From positions 1-53,904 of the forward strand of contig CALKGQ010000006.1 of NCBI GenBank assembly GCA_938085425.1: 53,904 nucleotides of DNA. The letters run 5' to 3'. Position 1 is the first letter of the stretch. Each line of letters starts with the position of its first letter. Of the stretch, positions 8,948 to 19,627 are shown in pieces. The stretch is from an uncultured Flavobacteriales bacterium. GTDB lineage: Bacteria; Bacteroidota; Bacteroidia; Flavobacteriales_D; Sanyastnellaceae. A model generated the notes under the pieces. It was not told the DNA's origin. It was given only the letters and a program-made list of their open reading frames with translations, and ran no database searches. Both the position numbers and the translations under genes were made by a program.

Positions 8948-11404
8948 ATGAAGCAATTTTTCACATTGGCGTTGGCCATGGGAACTGCGTTCCTTTCCAC
9001 CGCCCAAATCACGAGCCTCAGCGTTGAGACCGTTGTTGAGCACGACGGCTCCGTCGAAGGCCTCGAAGGTCTTGCGGGTTACACCACGTACCGTGTGTAT
9101 GCCGAGATGACTTCCAGCAACGACTTCTTGTCTGCCGCTTTTGGCGATGCCGCCAATCCCATGATGATCGGATGCGATGGCACCATCTTTCAGCAGGGAG
9201 ATGTTGGATTCAATTATGCAAACGACGTCAACACGTTGTTCTTTGGTGTTTATCCTGATGCTGAATTTGACAGCTGGTTCACCATTGGTGCTGAAGATGC
9301 GAGTGATGGAGTCAACATCCAAAACACAGCCGACACCATGGCACCGGCCTTGGCGTTGTTCAATGCGGGCCAAGGTTTTGTGATCAACGACCCCATTGGA
9401 GCCTCATGGTTCAATGTGTTCCCATGCGTAGCGGGCCAAGACATCGCAGAATGTGCTGCGGGTTCACTTGCGTTTGGCGGCGACGACAGCAAAGTGCTTG
9501 TGGCACAAATCACCGCCAACGGTGACATTTATGGCCTGATGAACTTCCAAGTGTTTGCCGGAGGTGTTCAACAGGACGAAGGCTCCCAGCAAGTGGGATT
9601 GACGTTCAGTTCAGATGCCATGGATGTGTTTGGATGCACGGACGACATGGCCAGCAACTTCAACATGATGGCCACAGTGGATGACTTGTCGTGCATCTTT
9701 CCTTGCACGGTTGAACTCAACCTTGAGAACATTTCCACCCCTTCTTGCAATGGTGAGAACGACGCGGTGATCCAGACGTTCGCCACAGGTGCCCAGGGCG
9801 CGGACTACTATTACATTGATTCCATTGGAGGCGTGGGCCAAAACTTTGGCAACTTTGGCAACCTGGTGGCAGGGATGTACAACATCATCGTAGAAGATGC
9901 GGCCGGCTGCACAGACAGCCTTGATGTGGAGGTTCCAGTCACAGGTGTGGTGGAAATTGATGTGGAGTTGACCTCGCCGGTCTCTTGCAACGGTGAATCC
10001 GATGCTGTGTTGTCTGTCACCAATACGACTGGTGGCTCAGGCATGTACGAATACTACATCTCCACAGACCCAACGGTATTGACGACCCAAACAGAATGGA
10101 CAGGCCTCTCAGGAAACCTGAACCCTTCAGTGTATGCCATTGACAGCAACGGTTGCATTGGCCAGTCCGAGTCGGTCATGATTCAAGACCCGCAGGCCGT
10201 TGTGGTGGACTTGTTGGCTCCGACAGGCACATTGGATGCGAGCTGCGCCAACATTGCCGATGGTGAAATTTACCTTGTCGCCTTTGGAGGCAACGCCCCT
10301 CAAACAATCGAATACTCCGTGGACGGGGTGACCTTTGGCCCAAGTCCATTGATGGTGTCTGGAGGTACCTACACCGTGACCGCCATGGACGTTTATGGTT
10401 GCACAGGCACAGTTGAAAACGAAGTGGTGATCGGTCCTGATGCCATTGCCGTCAATGCTTTGGGTGAACCTGAGTCTTGCTTTGGCGAGAACGACGGCAT
10501 GGTGTCTTGGGCTCCTGTGGGAGGTCAAGGTGCATACAGCTTCAGCTTTGGAGGCAATGCGACAACGGAATCGGCGGTCTTGGACTTGATGCCAGGCGAG
10601 TATGAAGTCTCTGTGACAGACGAAGACATGTGCACTGAAACGGTGATGGTGGTGGTGGAAGCCGCGGCAGAGATTGTCACGTCGACCTCGGTGTTGGACG
10701 TCCTTTGTGCGGGTGAAAACGATGGCGAAGTCACGGTTTCAGCGGAAGGTGGCACCGGCTCTTTCCAATACAGCGACGATGGAAACAACTTCTCCGACAA
10801 CAATGTGTTTGACGACTTGTTGGCAGGAGACTACACGTTCTTCGTCCAGGATGAGAATGGATGCTCGGCAGGAGCAGACGCCACTGTGGCAGAAGGCGGA
10901 GCCATCTCGATCACAGGCATTGTGTCAGAAGGAGACGTGACAGGAGAGGGCAGCATTGACATCACTGTCACTGGGGGCACACCTCCGTATGAATACGAGT
11001 GGATTGGACCAGATGTTTCTGGCACCACAGATGCCGACTTGGAAGGCATTTCTTCTGGCACTTACATTGTGGAGGTCACTGACGACAACGGCTGCAGCAA
11101 TTCCGAATCGTTCAACTTGACGACAGATGTGCAAGAGATTGCAGCGGGCCTGACGGCTTCCATCTTCCCCAACCCATCACAAGGTCTCTTTGTGGTGGAC
11201 ATTGCCGGAAGCATGCAAAATTTGTCCATTCCCTACCAAGTGGTGGATGCGGGTGGACGCGTGTTGCTTGAGGACCAATGGAACGTGGGTACAGGATCAT
11301 TCCGAACCACCCTTGATTTGACGAGTGCCGAGGCCGGTATGTACAGGTTGGTGATGATGGCGAATGGCCGTCCTACCTCTGTCCAGATTGTCAAGATGCA
11401 TTGA
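8948..11404 (+). CDS. T9SS-secreted surface protein with SprB-like repeats
   Basis: 818 residues. A signal peptide (MKQFFTLALAMGTAFLSTAQ) is followed by one copy of an unassigned roughly 210-residue module (bases 9008-9631) that also occurs four times in the next gene. Then comes a GCTDDMASNF Cys-rich repeat, and about six SprB-like repeats (bases about 9700-11130), each with a CxGExD start, a GG-x-YxY centre and a GxYxVxVxDxxGC end. The last 75 residues form a T9SS type A sorting domain (IFPNPSQGLFVVDI... GMYRLVMMANG). SprB-like proteins are cell-surface adhesins in gliding Flavobacteria; an adhesive or structural role here is inferred. It has its own promoter and terminator. Confidence 0.9.
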   Translation: MKQFFTLALAMGTAFLSTAQITSLSVETVVEHDGSVEGLEGLAGYTTYRVYAEMTSSNDFLSAAFGDAANPMMIGCDGTIFQQGDVGFNYANDVNTLFFGVYPDAEFDSWFTIGAEDASDGVNIQNTADTMAPALALFNAGQGFVINDPIGASWFNVFPCVAGQDIAECAAGSLAFGGDDSKVLVAQITANGDIYGLMNFQVFAGGVQQDEGSQQVGLTFSSDAMDVFGCTDDMASNFNMMATVDDLSCIFPCTVELNLENISTPSCNGENDAVIQTFATGAQGADYYYIDSIGGVGQNFGNFGNLVAGMYNIIVEDAAGCTDSLDVEVPVTGVVEIDVELTSPVSCNGESDAVLSVTNTTGGSGMYEYYISTDPTVLTTQTEWTGLSGNLNPSVYAIDSNGCIGQSESVMIQDPQAVVVDLLAPTGTLDASCANIADGEIYLVAFGGNAPQTIEYSVDGVTFGPSPLMVSGGTYTVTAMDVYGCTGTVENEVVIGPDAIAVNALGEPESCFGENDGMVSWAPVGGQGAYSFSFGGNATTESAVLDLMPGEYEVSVTDEDMCTETVMVVVEAAAEIVTSTSVLDVLCAGENDGEVTVSAEGGTGSFQYSDDGNNFSDNNVFDDLLAGDYTFFVQDENGCSAGADATVAEGGAISITGIVSEGDVTGEGSIDITVTGGTPPYEYEWIGPDVSGTTDADLEGISSGTYIVEVTDDNGCSNSESFNLTTDVQEIAAGLTASIFPNPSQGLFVVDIAGSMQNLSIPYQVVDAGGRVLLEDQWNVGTGSFRTTLDLTSAEAGMYRLVMMANGRPTSVQIVKMH

Positions 11405-11427
11405 TGTCTGACAAAAAATGAACACAG

Positions 11428-11456
11428 AAAGGGCCCCTTCACGGGGCCCTTTTTTT
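11428..11456 (+). terminator. Rho-independent terminator after the 818-aa surface protein gene
   Basis: Perfect 10-bp stem (AAAGGGCCCC with GGGGCCCTTT), 5-base loop and a run of T. It separates the two large surface-protein genes, so they are probably transcribed independently. Confidence 0.92.
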
Positions 11457-11609
11457 GTGCCCTGTTTTTTGACATTTGCGATGAGTAACTCCAGGTCGTG
11501 TAAAAATATTTGGAATTATGTGTAATTATACCGAACTTTATATGTCTATGACGCGTATCTGTCTTTGAAATTTGACAGTTCGTCTACAACTAGGCTAAAT
11601 GATTCACAC

Positions 11610-14600
11610 ATGAACGCTTCCTTCCAAATGACCATTGCAGCCGGTAGTCGGCTTGTCACATTGATGCTGATGGCTTTTGCCTTCCATGCATCTACAAGCG
11701 CGCAAACGCCTTACTATCTCACGGTCGAGTCTGCCTCAGCAGTTGGCACAGGTGGGACGGTGTACCGTTTCTATGTTCAGCTGCCCAATCCCGGTGACCG
11801 CTTAAGTGCGGTGTTTGGAAATGACCAAGCCTCGCTGTTGGTCCATGCTCCGATGGGGGTTTTCAACAGCTCTTTCAATTCTGGTTGGAGTGCAGCAGGG
11901 ATCAACCCTCTGTTCTTGCCAAGCTTCCCTGATTTGGCTGACGATACTTATGCGACCATCGGGTTGGAAGGTCCTGCCTCCAGCATTCCCGGCGCCGCGG
12001 ACCCTTCATTGGTGGAGGATACGAGTCAGCCGATCACTCCGTTTTTCTTGAATTCGGGAGCGACGGATTTGGAGGCTTCGACGCTTACAGGTGCAAGCTG
12101 GTACGTCTTGAACACCGCCATCAACGGTGAGGCCGATTCCAATGGCCGATGTCTTATCATGCAAGTGACCACCATTGGGGACATTTCAGGCCAAATCAAC
12201 TACCAAGTGTTTCCACTCGGTGTTGGTGGTGATCAATCTCAGGTTTCTGTGGCTTTCGACGGAGTTGGTGTCTTTGGCGCGGATGCGCCTGAAGGTTGCA
12301 CCGATGCATCCGCTTGCAACTATGATGAAGACGCTGTGGAGGAAGATGGCAGCTGCGAATTCACGAGCTGTCAAGGATGCATGGACCTCCAGGCGTGCAA
12401 CTTTGACCCTGAAGCTTCCATTGCCGACAGCTCTTGCGTCTTTTGCGATTGCGGTGCATCCTCGTCTGGCTACCAACTTGTGGTGGAGTCAGTACCATCA
12501 GTCACTGTGGCGAATGCCTTGAGCTACAGAGTTTATGTGAAAATGCCCAATGCAGGCGACAAAATGAGCGCCGTCTTTGGCAACTCAGAGACACCTCTTT
12601 CCGTGAACGTTCCCGAGGGAGCGTTCAATTCTACCCTGAATCCTTCTTGGAATGCCTCAGGCATCAATCCTGCGTTTTTGTCCACTTTCCCAGAGTTGGT
12701 CGACGATACGTTTGGAACAATCGGCTTGGATGGTCCGGCATCGACTTCGGGTTTGGCGGGTGCTTCCGACCCTACCCTGGTGTCAGACCCAAACCAACCC
12801 ATGGAGCCCTTCTTCTTGGAGGATGGCGCCAATTCCCTGCTGGCCAACCAGCTGATTGGTTCTTCATGGTTTGTATTGAGCGATGCCTCCAACGCATTGC
12901 CCGATGCAGAAGGCCGGGTATTGATTCTTCAGATCACCACCACGGGCAGCATCAATGGCGAGTTGAATGTTCAAATTTTGCCAGAGGGCCAAGATGCCTC
13001 CACTGGTCAAGACCCTGACTCGGGACTGATCAAATCCTTTGCTTTTGATGGAACAGGAGCTTTTGCCCCTGAAGGAGAAGGCAACGCTTGCGGGTGCACG
13101 GATGCAACGGCTTGCAACTACCAGGCTTCTGCGAATTATGACGACGGTTCTTGTTTGCAATTGGACGAGTGCGGCGTGTGCGGTGGAGACGGCATTGCGG
13201 ATGGAGCGTGCAATTGCGAAGGGGAGGTTTTGGATGCATTGGACGTTTGTGGTGGGGAGTGCGAGGCTGATGAGGATGCAGACGGGGTGTGTGACAACGT
13301 GGACCCATGTGTAGGTGCATTGGATGCCTGTGGAATATGCAATGGGCCAGGAGAGATTTATCCATGCGGATGCGCAGGGATTCCCGCAGGCGATTGCGAT
13401 TGCAACGGCAACCAAGAGGATGCTCTTGGTGAGTGCGGGGGGGTGTGTGAAGTTGACGCGGACATGGACGGCATCTGCGACGATGTCGACGATTGCATAG
13501 GGGATTTGGACGAGTGTGATGTATGCAATGGCAACGGTGCCATTTTTGAATGCGGATGTACAGACATTCCCCTGGAGGACTGCGACTGCCAAGGCAACCA
13601 GTTGGATGCCATTGGGGTGTGTGGAGGAGAATGTCTGGACGATTTTGATGCCGATGGCATTTGTGATTCTCAAGATTCTTGTGTTGACATGGATGCATGC
13701 AATTTCAACGATGGTCTCAATGGGCCATGTGATTTTTGCAGTTGTGCAGGAACAGTGGAAGCTCCTGTTGGGCTGGTGATTGAAACACATGCCACAGGTT
13801 TGCCCAATGGAATGTCAAGCTACCGTTTGTACCTCATTGCGAGCCAACCAGAAGATGCGCTCACCTCTGTGATGGGCAAGGCGGGTCAAACCCTCCAATT
13901 GACCACCACGACTTCCTTTTTCCAAGATTCCAATGAAGCCTATGACAGTTTTGTGGCATGGGATGAGGCCGATGCTTCGCCCCAAGGAAACAACGAGGTT
14001 TGGCAAGATTTTGAAAGCGGAGGAGACTTGTTGTTTGATGGTCCTGTGGGTGGCGGTTGGACTTCTGTCTCTGGGTTTGGAGTCCCTGCAGGTGCAGATG
14101 AGCGTATTTTTCTTGCCCAACTGACCACCACAGGGGAGGTGTCTGTTTCCTTGCAGGCTGTGATGTTGTTGGCAGGTGATCCTTCTCATGCGGAGGTTTT
14201 CAATTTGGCAATCCAAGGGGTGGGGGACAACGACCCCTCGAACAATGTTTGCGGTTGCACAGACCCAGAAGCATTCAATTACAATGCCGATGCGGAGTAT
14301 GACAATGGATCTTGCATTGATGTAGTTATGGGCTGCCTAGATTCGATGGCCTGCAACTACGAAGAGGCTGCCAATACGGAGGATAGTTCTTGCCTCTACG
14401 ATGATGCTTTGGGCGTTTGTGGTGGTGCTTGCGCCGCCGATGCAGATGCCGATGGCATTTGCGACGATGTGGACGAATGCATTGGCGCACTGGATGGCTG
14501 TGGCGTTTGCAACGGCCCAGGTGACATCTACGAGTGCGGCTGCGCCGACATCCCTGTAGGGGACTGCGACTGTGATGGCAACCAAGAAGACGCCCTTGGT

Positions 14601-17600
14601 GAGTGCGGAGGTTCTTGTGAAAATGATGCGGATGCCGATGGCATTTGCGACGATGTGGACGAATGCGTTGGCGAACTTGACGCCTGCGGCGTTTGCAATG
14701 GGCCAGGAGCTGTGTTTACCTGTGGATGCACTGCGATCCCAGAAGGGGATTGCGACTGTGACGGCAACCAGCTTGACGCCTTGGGTGTGTGTGGTGGCGA
14801 TTGCTCCGAGGACGCGGATGCCGATGGCATCTGCGACGATGTGGACGAGTGTGTAGGAGAGCTTGACGCCTGTGGCATTTGCAACGGCCCTGGATCGATT
14901 TACGAGTGCGGCTGCGCCGACATCCCTGTAGGTGACTGCGACTGTGATGGCAACCAACTGGATGCATTGGGCGAATGCGGTGGTTCTTGTGAGATTGATG
15001 CCAATGAAAACGGTATTTGTGATGATCTAGAATGTCAAGCTGATTTTGAGGTCGGACAGGCATTTGGTCTTGACAGTGTCCTAGTGGCCAACGAGCTGTT
15101 TGTCACCCTTTTGAACTACAACGATGAAAGCGATTACTTCTGGAGCTTTGGAGACGAAGGAACGAGTACGGAACCCTTCCCAACTTGGACATATGAAACT
15201 GATGGACCATACGAACTGTGCCTCACTGTGAGCAATGAGGTCGCAGCGTGCGAAGAAACTTTCTGCTCCACCATTTCAGTTGATTCACTGGGCGTTCTTG
15301 ATGGTATTGACAATGGATTTTCAATCACCGTGCTCAATGGCGATTGCGTGGACATGGAGGCGCCAACTTGGTTCTACTTCCCAGCGAATGACACCATTTC
15401 TTGCTCTGAAATCATGCCATCTGTGGAGCAAACCATGCCCATTGCCCAAGACGATTGTGGTCCTGTGGAAGTGATATGGTTGAGCGATGGGCCTTTTGAA
15501 TACCCGTTTGGATGCTCGCAGAGCTATCTGTGCCCAAGGGTCTATCAGGCCACTGACGCGGCAGGGAATGTACTTGTGGACACTCTGCAGATCGCCGTTC
15601 TCGATACCGTTGCACCCAACTTCTTGTACCCAACGGACGCGTCGTTGATCATCAATGAAGTCGAAGGGGAAGTGGTGCCAGGGCTCGAGGCGTTTGTCAT
15701 CGACAACTGTGACATCAACGCAGAGTACACTGCACAATCGGATACCATCGAAAACGAAGACGGTGTGTTGATGATCCAGCGCACTTTCAACGCTTCAGAT
15801 GCTTGCGGGAACGTTGCTGAGTTTGTGCAAATCTTGACGGTCATTCAGGCATTTGGTGGATGTCTCGATGCTGAAGCGTGCAATTTCGACCCTATGGCAA
15901 ATGTGGACGACGGGTCTTGTTTGTATCCAGTCGTTGGTGAAGATTGCGAAGGCAACTGCCTTTCGGATGAGGACGGCGACGGATTTTGTGATCCTGAAGT
16001 GATGGGTTGCACCGATGAGTTGGCCTGCAACTTCATGGAGTTGGCCACCGAGGAGGATGGTACATGCGAATACTGTTCTTGTCAGGAGGATGAATTCGAC
16101 GGCTATGGTTTGCTGCTGGAACAACATGCCGTGCACGATGACGGTGAGCTCGCGGGCATGACGACCTACCGCATGTATGTCACGACACCGACAAGCACAG
16201 ATGTCATCAGTGCCATCTTCGGAGATTCGGATACGACCTTGGTCATTGCCTCAACCACTGATTTCTACCAGAATTCACTTGGCTCTTCATTGGGGTCCAA
16301 CATCAGCCCTTTGCTGTTCCCGACGTTTCCTGAATTGGCATTCGACAGCTGGCTTACCATTGGCCTGGATGCCCCGGCACAAGTCGGTGAGCAGGCGCCT
16401 TCGGTGATCGAAAATGCAGAAAATCCGTGGTTGACCAACTTTGAGGCAGGTCAAGACATCATCATTGATGATGCCGTAGGTGGTGCAGTCTATGTCGTCA
16501 ACGATGGCGCGCCCAACATTGTGTCTGGTCTGGACCAAAGGATCCTCATCGGACAATTCACCACTGATGGCGTGATGTCTGGTGTCGTGAACCTTCAGAT
16601 GTTCAGTGAGGGCGATCAAAACAATGCCAAAAAACCATCCATTCCATTTGACGGAATTGGATGGGTGCAAGGGTCAAGTAACGTTGTGTGCGGGTGCATG
16701 GATCCGACCGCATGCAACTTCAATGAAGAGGCGAACAACGAGGATGGCTCTTGTGAATTTGAGTCTTGCCTGGGTTGCATCGATCTTGAGGCTTGCAACT
16801 TCGAAGACCAAGCCACTGTGGAAGATGGCAGCTGCGTTTATCCTGAATTCCTTTGTGTTGACTGTGAGGGCAATTGTCTTGCCGACAACGACATGGATGG
16901 TGTTTGCGATTGTTTGGAATTCCCTGGGTGCACGGATCCCGTCGCTTGCAACTTCGACCCCATTTACACGGACGATGCAGGCAATTGTTACTATGCTGAG
17001 GAGTACTACGACTGCGATGGAAATTGCCTCAGCGACATCGACGGGGATGGCACATGCGATGAATTGGAAGTCTTTGGATGCACCGATGACTCCTTCTGCA
17101 ATTTCAATCCTGAAGCCACTGAAGATGATGGATCTTGTGGCGAGGACGATCAAGTCAATGACAACTGTGAAGGAGCCCTTCAAATCACTTGCGGCATGAC
17201 GCTGATGGCGGACAATTCAGACTGTGCCAATGAAGATGACGTTGAAGGGTGTGCAGGAGAATTGGCTTCGAACCCGACAGCTGGACTTTGGTTCACGTTT
17301 GCGGGCACTGGTTATCCGATCGATGTGACAACCTGTTACCCTGGAACTTTGATCGACACCTACATGAGTGTATTCGAGGGTGGCTGCAATGGTTTGGTCT
17401 GCATCGGAGGCAATGACGACCAGAGTGAGCCGGACTATGACGACCTATGTCCTACATCATTCACGGCCAGCACGGTCAATGTGGAATCTCAACTTGGTGT
17501 GATTTATCATGTGCTTGTGCAAGGTGTGTTTGGCGAGGCTGGAAGCTTTGAGATTGGATTGGAGTGCGTGCAACCTGGATGCACAGATGAAGAGGCTTGC

Positions 17601-18773
17601 AACTTTGATCCTGCAGCGACCCTGGAAAACGGTTCTTGCGATTACCCTGCAGCTTTCTACGATTGTCAGGGGAATTGTCTGACAGACACGGACGGTGACG
17701 GGATATGCAATGAGCTCGAAATTGTGGGATGCACCGACCCGTTGGCTTCGAACTACAATGATTTGGCGACAGAAGCTGGTGTGAATTGCCAATATTGTGA
17801 CCTTGAGCTTGCCATTGTCATTGAGCAGGGTCTGATTTGTGCTGGCGACAGCACAGCAGTCGCCTCCTTGAGCATGACAGGTGTGGTCTTCCCGGACAGC
17901 ATTGTGATTGCCCTCAATGGTGTCCTTCAGGACAGCACACTCTTTGAAGGATTGGCTGCGGGTTCTTACACCGCGGTGGTCAACCAAGGAACAACCTGTG
18001 AGGCATTGATCAACTTTGACATTGAAGAAGGCCAGAGTTTGGAGTTGAATGTCCAAACGACGGACGTCAGTTGTTTTGGTGACGAAAATGGTGTGATTTC
18101 AGCTGTGGCATTGTCAGGCACCTTGCCCATCACATACGAACTCACAGGTCCCGTCTCTGAAGTCAACAACATGGGGCAATACGATGACTTGCCTCCTGGC
18201 AACTATGTGTTGTTGGTCACCGATGGTTTGGGCTGTCAGACCGCCCATGAGTTGAGCATTGGAGAGCCCACCGAACTGGTGGTCGGAGCCAACATTACAG
18301 ATGCAGCTGTCTCAGGCCAAGGCGCCATTGATTTGGTGGTGGCAGGCGGCACACCGCCGTACAACTTCTCATGGACCAGTTCGACCACCTTCACTTCTGA
18401 AGAAGAGGACATCGAAGGATTGGAGGCCCCTGCGGATTACACGGTGTTGGTGACAGATGACCGTGGGTGTGAAGTCCAAAGTGGTCCCTACATCATTGAC
18501 GACGTCTACGGTGTGGATGAGCTTGGAGAGTGGGTGTTCGCCCTGTATCCCAACCCGGCATCGCAACAGTTGCACTTGGAGTTGAGCGACACGGTGATGG
18601 AGGCTGTGATGCAAGTGTTTGACGCCTCCGGAAGGGTGGTTTGGAGCCGGACGAGCGACCATTGGACAGGACGGTTCAGAGTGGATGTGGCGAGCTGGGC
18701 GAGTGGGACTTACCACGTCCAAGTATCAACCTCCAAACGTGTCGCACATGCGCAGTTCATGGTGCAACACTGA
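11610..18773 (+). CDS. Giant multi-domain T9SS cargo protein with Cys-rich repeats
   Basis: About 2387 residues from the ATG at 11610, which opens a signal peptide ending ASTSAQ; an in-frame ATG at 11565 would add 15 residues. In order: unassigned module copies 1 and 2 (bases 11712-12293 and 12471-13091), 62-residue Cys/Asp-rich repeats, a shortened copy 3 (13767-14252), more 62-residue repeats (14400-15032), one PKD-like domain (WSFGDEGTS), two HYR-like domains (about 15350-15845), copy 4 (16104-16691), a run of GCTD-type repeats, a PPC-like beta domain (about 17150-17570), two SprB-like repeats, and a T9SS type A sorting domain ([14 protein letters not shown]...). There are thirteen recognisable GCTDxxACNY-type repeats. 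The many DADADG loops suggest calcium binding as in thrombospondin type 3 repeats. A surface-exposed structural or adhesive role is inferred. Confidence 0.9.
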   Translation: MNASFQMTIAAGSRLVTLMLMAFAFHASTSAQTPYYLTVESASAVGTGGTVYRFYVQLPNPGDRLSAVFGNDQASLLVHAPMGVFNSSFNSGWSAAGINPLFLPSFPDLADDTYATIGLEGPASSIPGAADPSLVEDTSQPITPFFLNSGATDLEASTLTGASWYVLNTAINGEADSNGRCLIMQVTTIGDISGQINYQVFPLGVGGDQSQVSVAFDGVGVFGADAPEGCTDASACNYDEDAVEEDGSCEFTSCQGCMDLQACNFDPEASIADSSCVFCDCGASSSGYQLVVESVPSVTVANALSYRVYVKMPNAGDKMSAVFGNSETPLSVNVPEGAFNSTLNPSWNASGINPAFLSTFPELVDDTFGTIGLDGPASTSGLAGASDPTLVSDPNQPMEPFFLEDGANSLLANQLIGSSWFVLSDASNALPDAEGRVLILQITTTGSINGELNVQILPEGQDASTGQDPDSGLIKSFAFDGTGAFAPEGEGNACGCTDATACNYQASANYDDGSCLQLDECGVCGGDGIADGACNCEGEVLDALDVCGGECEADEDADGVCDNVDPCVGALDACGICNGPGEIYPCGCAGIPAGDCDCNGNQEDALGECGGVCEVDADMDGICDDVDDCIGDLDECDVCNGNGAIFECGCTDIPLEDCDCQGNQLDAIGVCGGECLDDFDADGICDSQDSCVDMDACNFNDGLNGPCDFCSCAGTVEAPVGLVIETHATGLPNGMSSYRLYLIASQPEDALTSVMGKAGQTLQLTTTTSFFQDSNEAYDSFVAWDEADASPQGNNEVWQDFESGGDLLFDGPVGGGWTSVSGFGVPAGADERIFLAQLTTTGEVSVSLQAVMLLAGDPSHAEVFNLAIQGVGDNDPSNNVCGCTDPEAFNYNADAEYDNGSCIDVVMGCLDSMACNYEEAANTEDSSCLYDDALGVCGGACAADADADGICDDVDECIGALDGCGVCNGPGDIYECGCADIPVGDCDCDGNQEDALGECGGSCENDADADGICDDVDECVGELDACGVCNGPGAVFTCGCTAIPEGDCDCDGNQLDALGVCGGDCSEDADADGICDDVDECVGELDACGICNGPGSIYECGCADIPVGDCDCDGNQLDALGECGGSCEIDANENGICDDLECQADFEVGQAFGLDSVLVANELFVTLLNYNDESDYFWSFGDEGTSTEPFPTWTYETDGPYELCLTVSNEVAACEETFCSTISVDSLGVLDGIDNGFSITVLNGDCVDMEAPTWFYFPANDTISCSEIMPSVEQTMPIAQDDCGPVEVIWLSDGPFEYPFGCSQSYLCPRVYQATDAAGNVLVDTLQIAVLDTVAPNFLYPTDASLIINEVEGEVVPGLEAFVIDNCDINAEYTAQSDTIENEDGVLMIQRTFNASDACGNVAEFVQILTVIQAFGGCLDAEACNFDPMANVDDGSCLYPVVGEDCEGNCLSDEDGDGFCDPEVMGCTDELACNFMELATEEDGTCEYCSCQEDEFDGYGLLLEQHAVHDDGELAGMTTYRMYVTTPTSTDVISAIFGDSDTTLVIASTTDFYQNSLGSSLGSNISPLLFPTFPELAFDSWLTIGLDAPAQVGEQAPSVIENAENPWLTNFEAGQDIIIDDAVGGAVYVVNDGAPNIVSGLDQRILIGQFTTDGVMSGVVNLQMFSEGDQNNAKKPSIPFDGIGWVQGSSNVVCGCMDPTACNFNEEANNEDGSCEFESCLGCIDLEACNFEDQATVEDGSCVYPEFLCVDCEGNCLADNDMDGVCDCLEFPGCTDPVACNFDPIYTDDAGNCYYAEEYYDCDGNCLSDIDGDGTCDELEVFGCTDDSFCNFNPEATEDDGSCGEDDQVNDNCEGALQITCGMTLMADNSDCANEDDVEGCAGELASNPTAGLWFTFAGTGYPIDVTTCYPGTLIDTYMSVFEGGCNGLVCIGGNDDQSEPDYDDLCPTSFTASTVNVESQLGVIYHVLVQGVFGEAGSFEIGLECVQPGCTDEEACNFDPAATLENGSCDYPAAFYDCQGNCLTDTDGDGICNELEIVGCTDPLASNYNDLATEAGVNCQYCDLELAIVIEQGLICAGDSTAVASLSMTGVVFPDSIVIALNGVLQDSTLFEGLAAGSYTAVVNQGTTCEALINFDIEEGQSLELNVQTTDVSCFGDENGVISAVALSGTLPITYELTGPVSEVNNMGQYDDLPPGNYVLLVTDGLGCQTAHELSIGEPTELVVGANITDAAVSGQGAIDLVVAGGTPPYNFSWTSSTTFTSEEEDIEGLEAPADYTVLVTDDRGCEVQSGPYIIDDVYGVDELGEWVFALYPNPASQQLHLELSDTVMEAVMQVFDASGRVVWSRTSDHWTGRFRVDVASWASGTYHVQVSTSKRVAHAQFMVQH
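13230..13700 (+). repeat. Tandem 186-bp repeats, block 1
   Basis: Two full 62-codon units (13230-13415 and 13416-13601) and a third that diverges after about 30 codons. Each encodes an LDAL-x-CGG start, a DADxDGICD loop, a CVGxLDAC segment and a CGC-x-IPxxDCDCxGNQ end. Confidence 0.9.
14400..15032 (+). repeat. Tandem 186-bp repeats, block 2
   Basis: Three full 62-codon units (14400-14585, 14586-14771, 14772-14957) plus a partial fourth to about 15032. These copies are closer to one another than to block 1, with long near-identical DNA stretches such as the one encoding [14 protein letters not shown], so expansion by recombination looks recent. Confidence 0.92.
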
Positions 18774-18800
18774 TCAAAAGACCAACCAAAACCCCAAAAG

Positions 18801-18832
18801 GAACCCCCGGCCTCGCAAGAGGTCGGGGGTTC
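18801..18832. terminator. Hairpin between convergent genes
   Basis: A 14-bp stem with a single G-U/G-T mismatch and a GCAA tetraloop lies between the giant surface protein gene and the convergent crotonase gene. There is no T run on the plus strand; on the minus strand the stem is followed by CCTTTTGGGGTTTT. It may work in both directions, but as a classical terminator it is imperfect. Confidence 0.65.
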
Positions 18833-18856
18833 TGAATGTCACGGACTTGCCTTCAG

Positions 18857-19612
18857 TCAACGCTTGAATGCGGCAATGGCTCTTCGCGTAAAGTCACTCA
18901 AGACCAACTTGCCTGAGATGGCAGCGCGTTCAGCGAGCAATTCGTCCCAGTGCTCTGTCCCTTCCCAAAGGACGCGCTTCAAATGCGCCATGGCCTCTGG
19001 ATTGCTTTGGGCCAATCGAAGTGCCAGGGCTTCCACCCCTGCATCAAGCGCCTCTGTGTCGTCAAAGACTTCCGCATAGAGACCTTGTTCCGCAGCCCAG
19101 GAAGCTGGCTTCCAGCTGGTGGCGTCAATGGCCAACATGCCCATTCCGGAGGTCCCAATTTTGCGTTCTACAGCAGGTCCAACAACAAAAGGTCCAATGC
19201 CGACTGCCAGTTCGGACAACTTGACGGATGCGTGCTTGGTGGCCAAACAATGGTCCACAGCAGCTGCAAGTCCGACACCGCCGCCGACCGTCTTTCCTTG
19301 CACCCGACCCAACACAAACTTGGGACAAGTGCGAATGGCATTGATCACAAGTGCGAATCCCTTGAAGAAAGAAAGCCCTTCTTCAGGGGTTTCGATGGCC
19401 ATCAATTCGTCAAAACTCGCGCCGGCGCAGAACGCCCGGTTGCCGGCCGATTTCAGTACAATCACTTTGACCGTAGCGTCCTTGCCAGCTTCGTCGATTT
19501 TCCCAGCCAAATCTGCCAGGAGGGATGCTGGCAAGCTGTTGCTTGCAGGATGAAAAAAGGTCACTGTGGCAATGCCACGGGCATCCACCTGTGTCCGCAC
19601 GAACGGGTCCAT
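18857..19612 (-). CDS. Enoyl-CoA hydratase/isomerase family (crotonase) protein
   Basis: 251 residues from ATG 19612; a TTG at 19624 is a less likely start. The crotonase fold is shown by the two oxyanion-hole stretches, FCAGASFDEL and GKTVGGGVGL. The second catalytic Glu (rat Glu164) is kept in KLSELAVGIGP, but the first (rat Glu144), expected right after GGG-x, is replaced by Gly. Such one-Glu enzymes are often isomerases or act on other acyl-CoA substrates, so plain hydratase activity is doubtful. It lies 15 bases after the citrate synthase stop on the same strand and is probably co-transcribed. Confidence 0.87.
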   Translation of the reverse strand: MDPFVRTQVDARGIATVTFFHPASNSLPASLLADLAGKIDEAGKDATVKVIVLKSAGNRAFCAGASFDELMAIETPEEGLSFFKGFALVINAIRTCPKFVLGRVQGKTVGGGVGLAAAVDHCLATKHASVKLSELAVGIGPFVVGPAVERKIGTSGMGMLAIDATSWKPASWAAEQGLYAEVFDDTEALDAGVEALALRLAQSNPEAMAHLKRVLWEGTEHWDELLAERAAISGKLVLSDFTRRAIAAFKR

Positions 19613-19627
19613 CGCAGGTGCCAAGGG

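Noticed and set aside
12864-13790. Minus-strand frame of 308 codons opposite the Cys-rich repeats
   Set aside because: Its repetitive Val/Ile/Ala pattern simply mirrors the tandem repeats of the coding strand.
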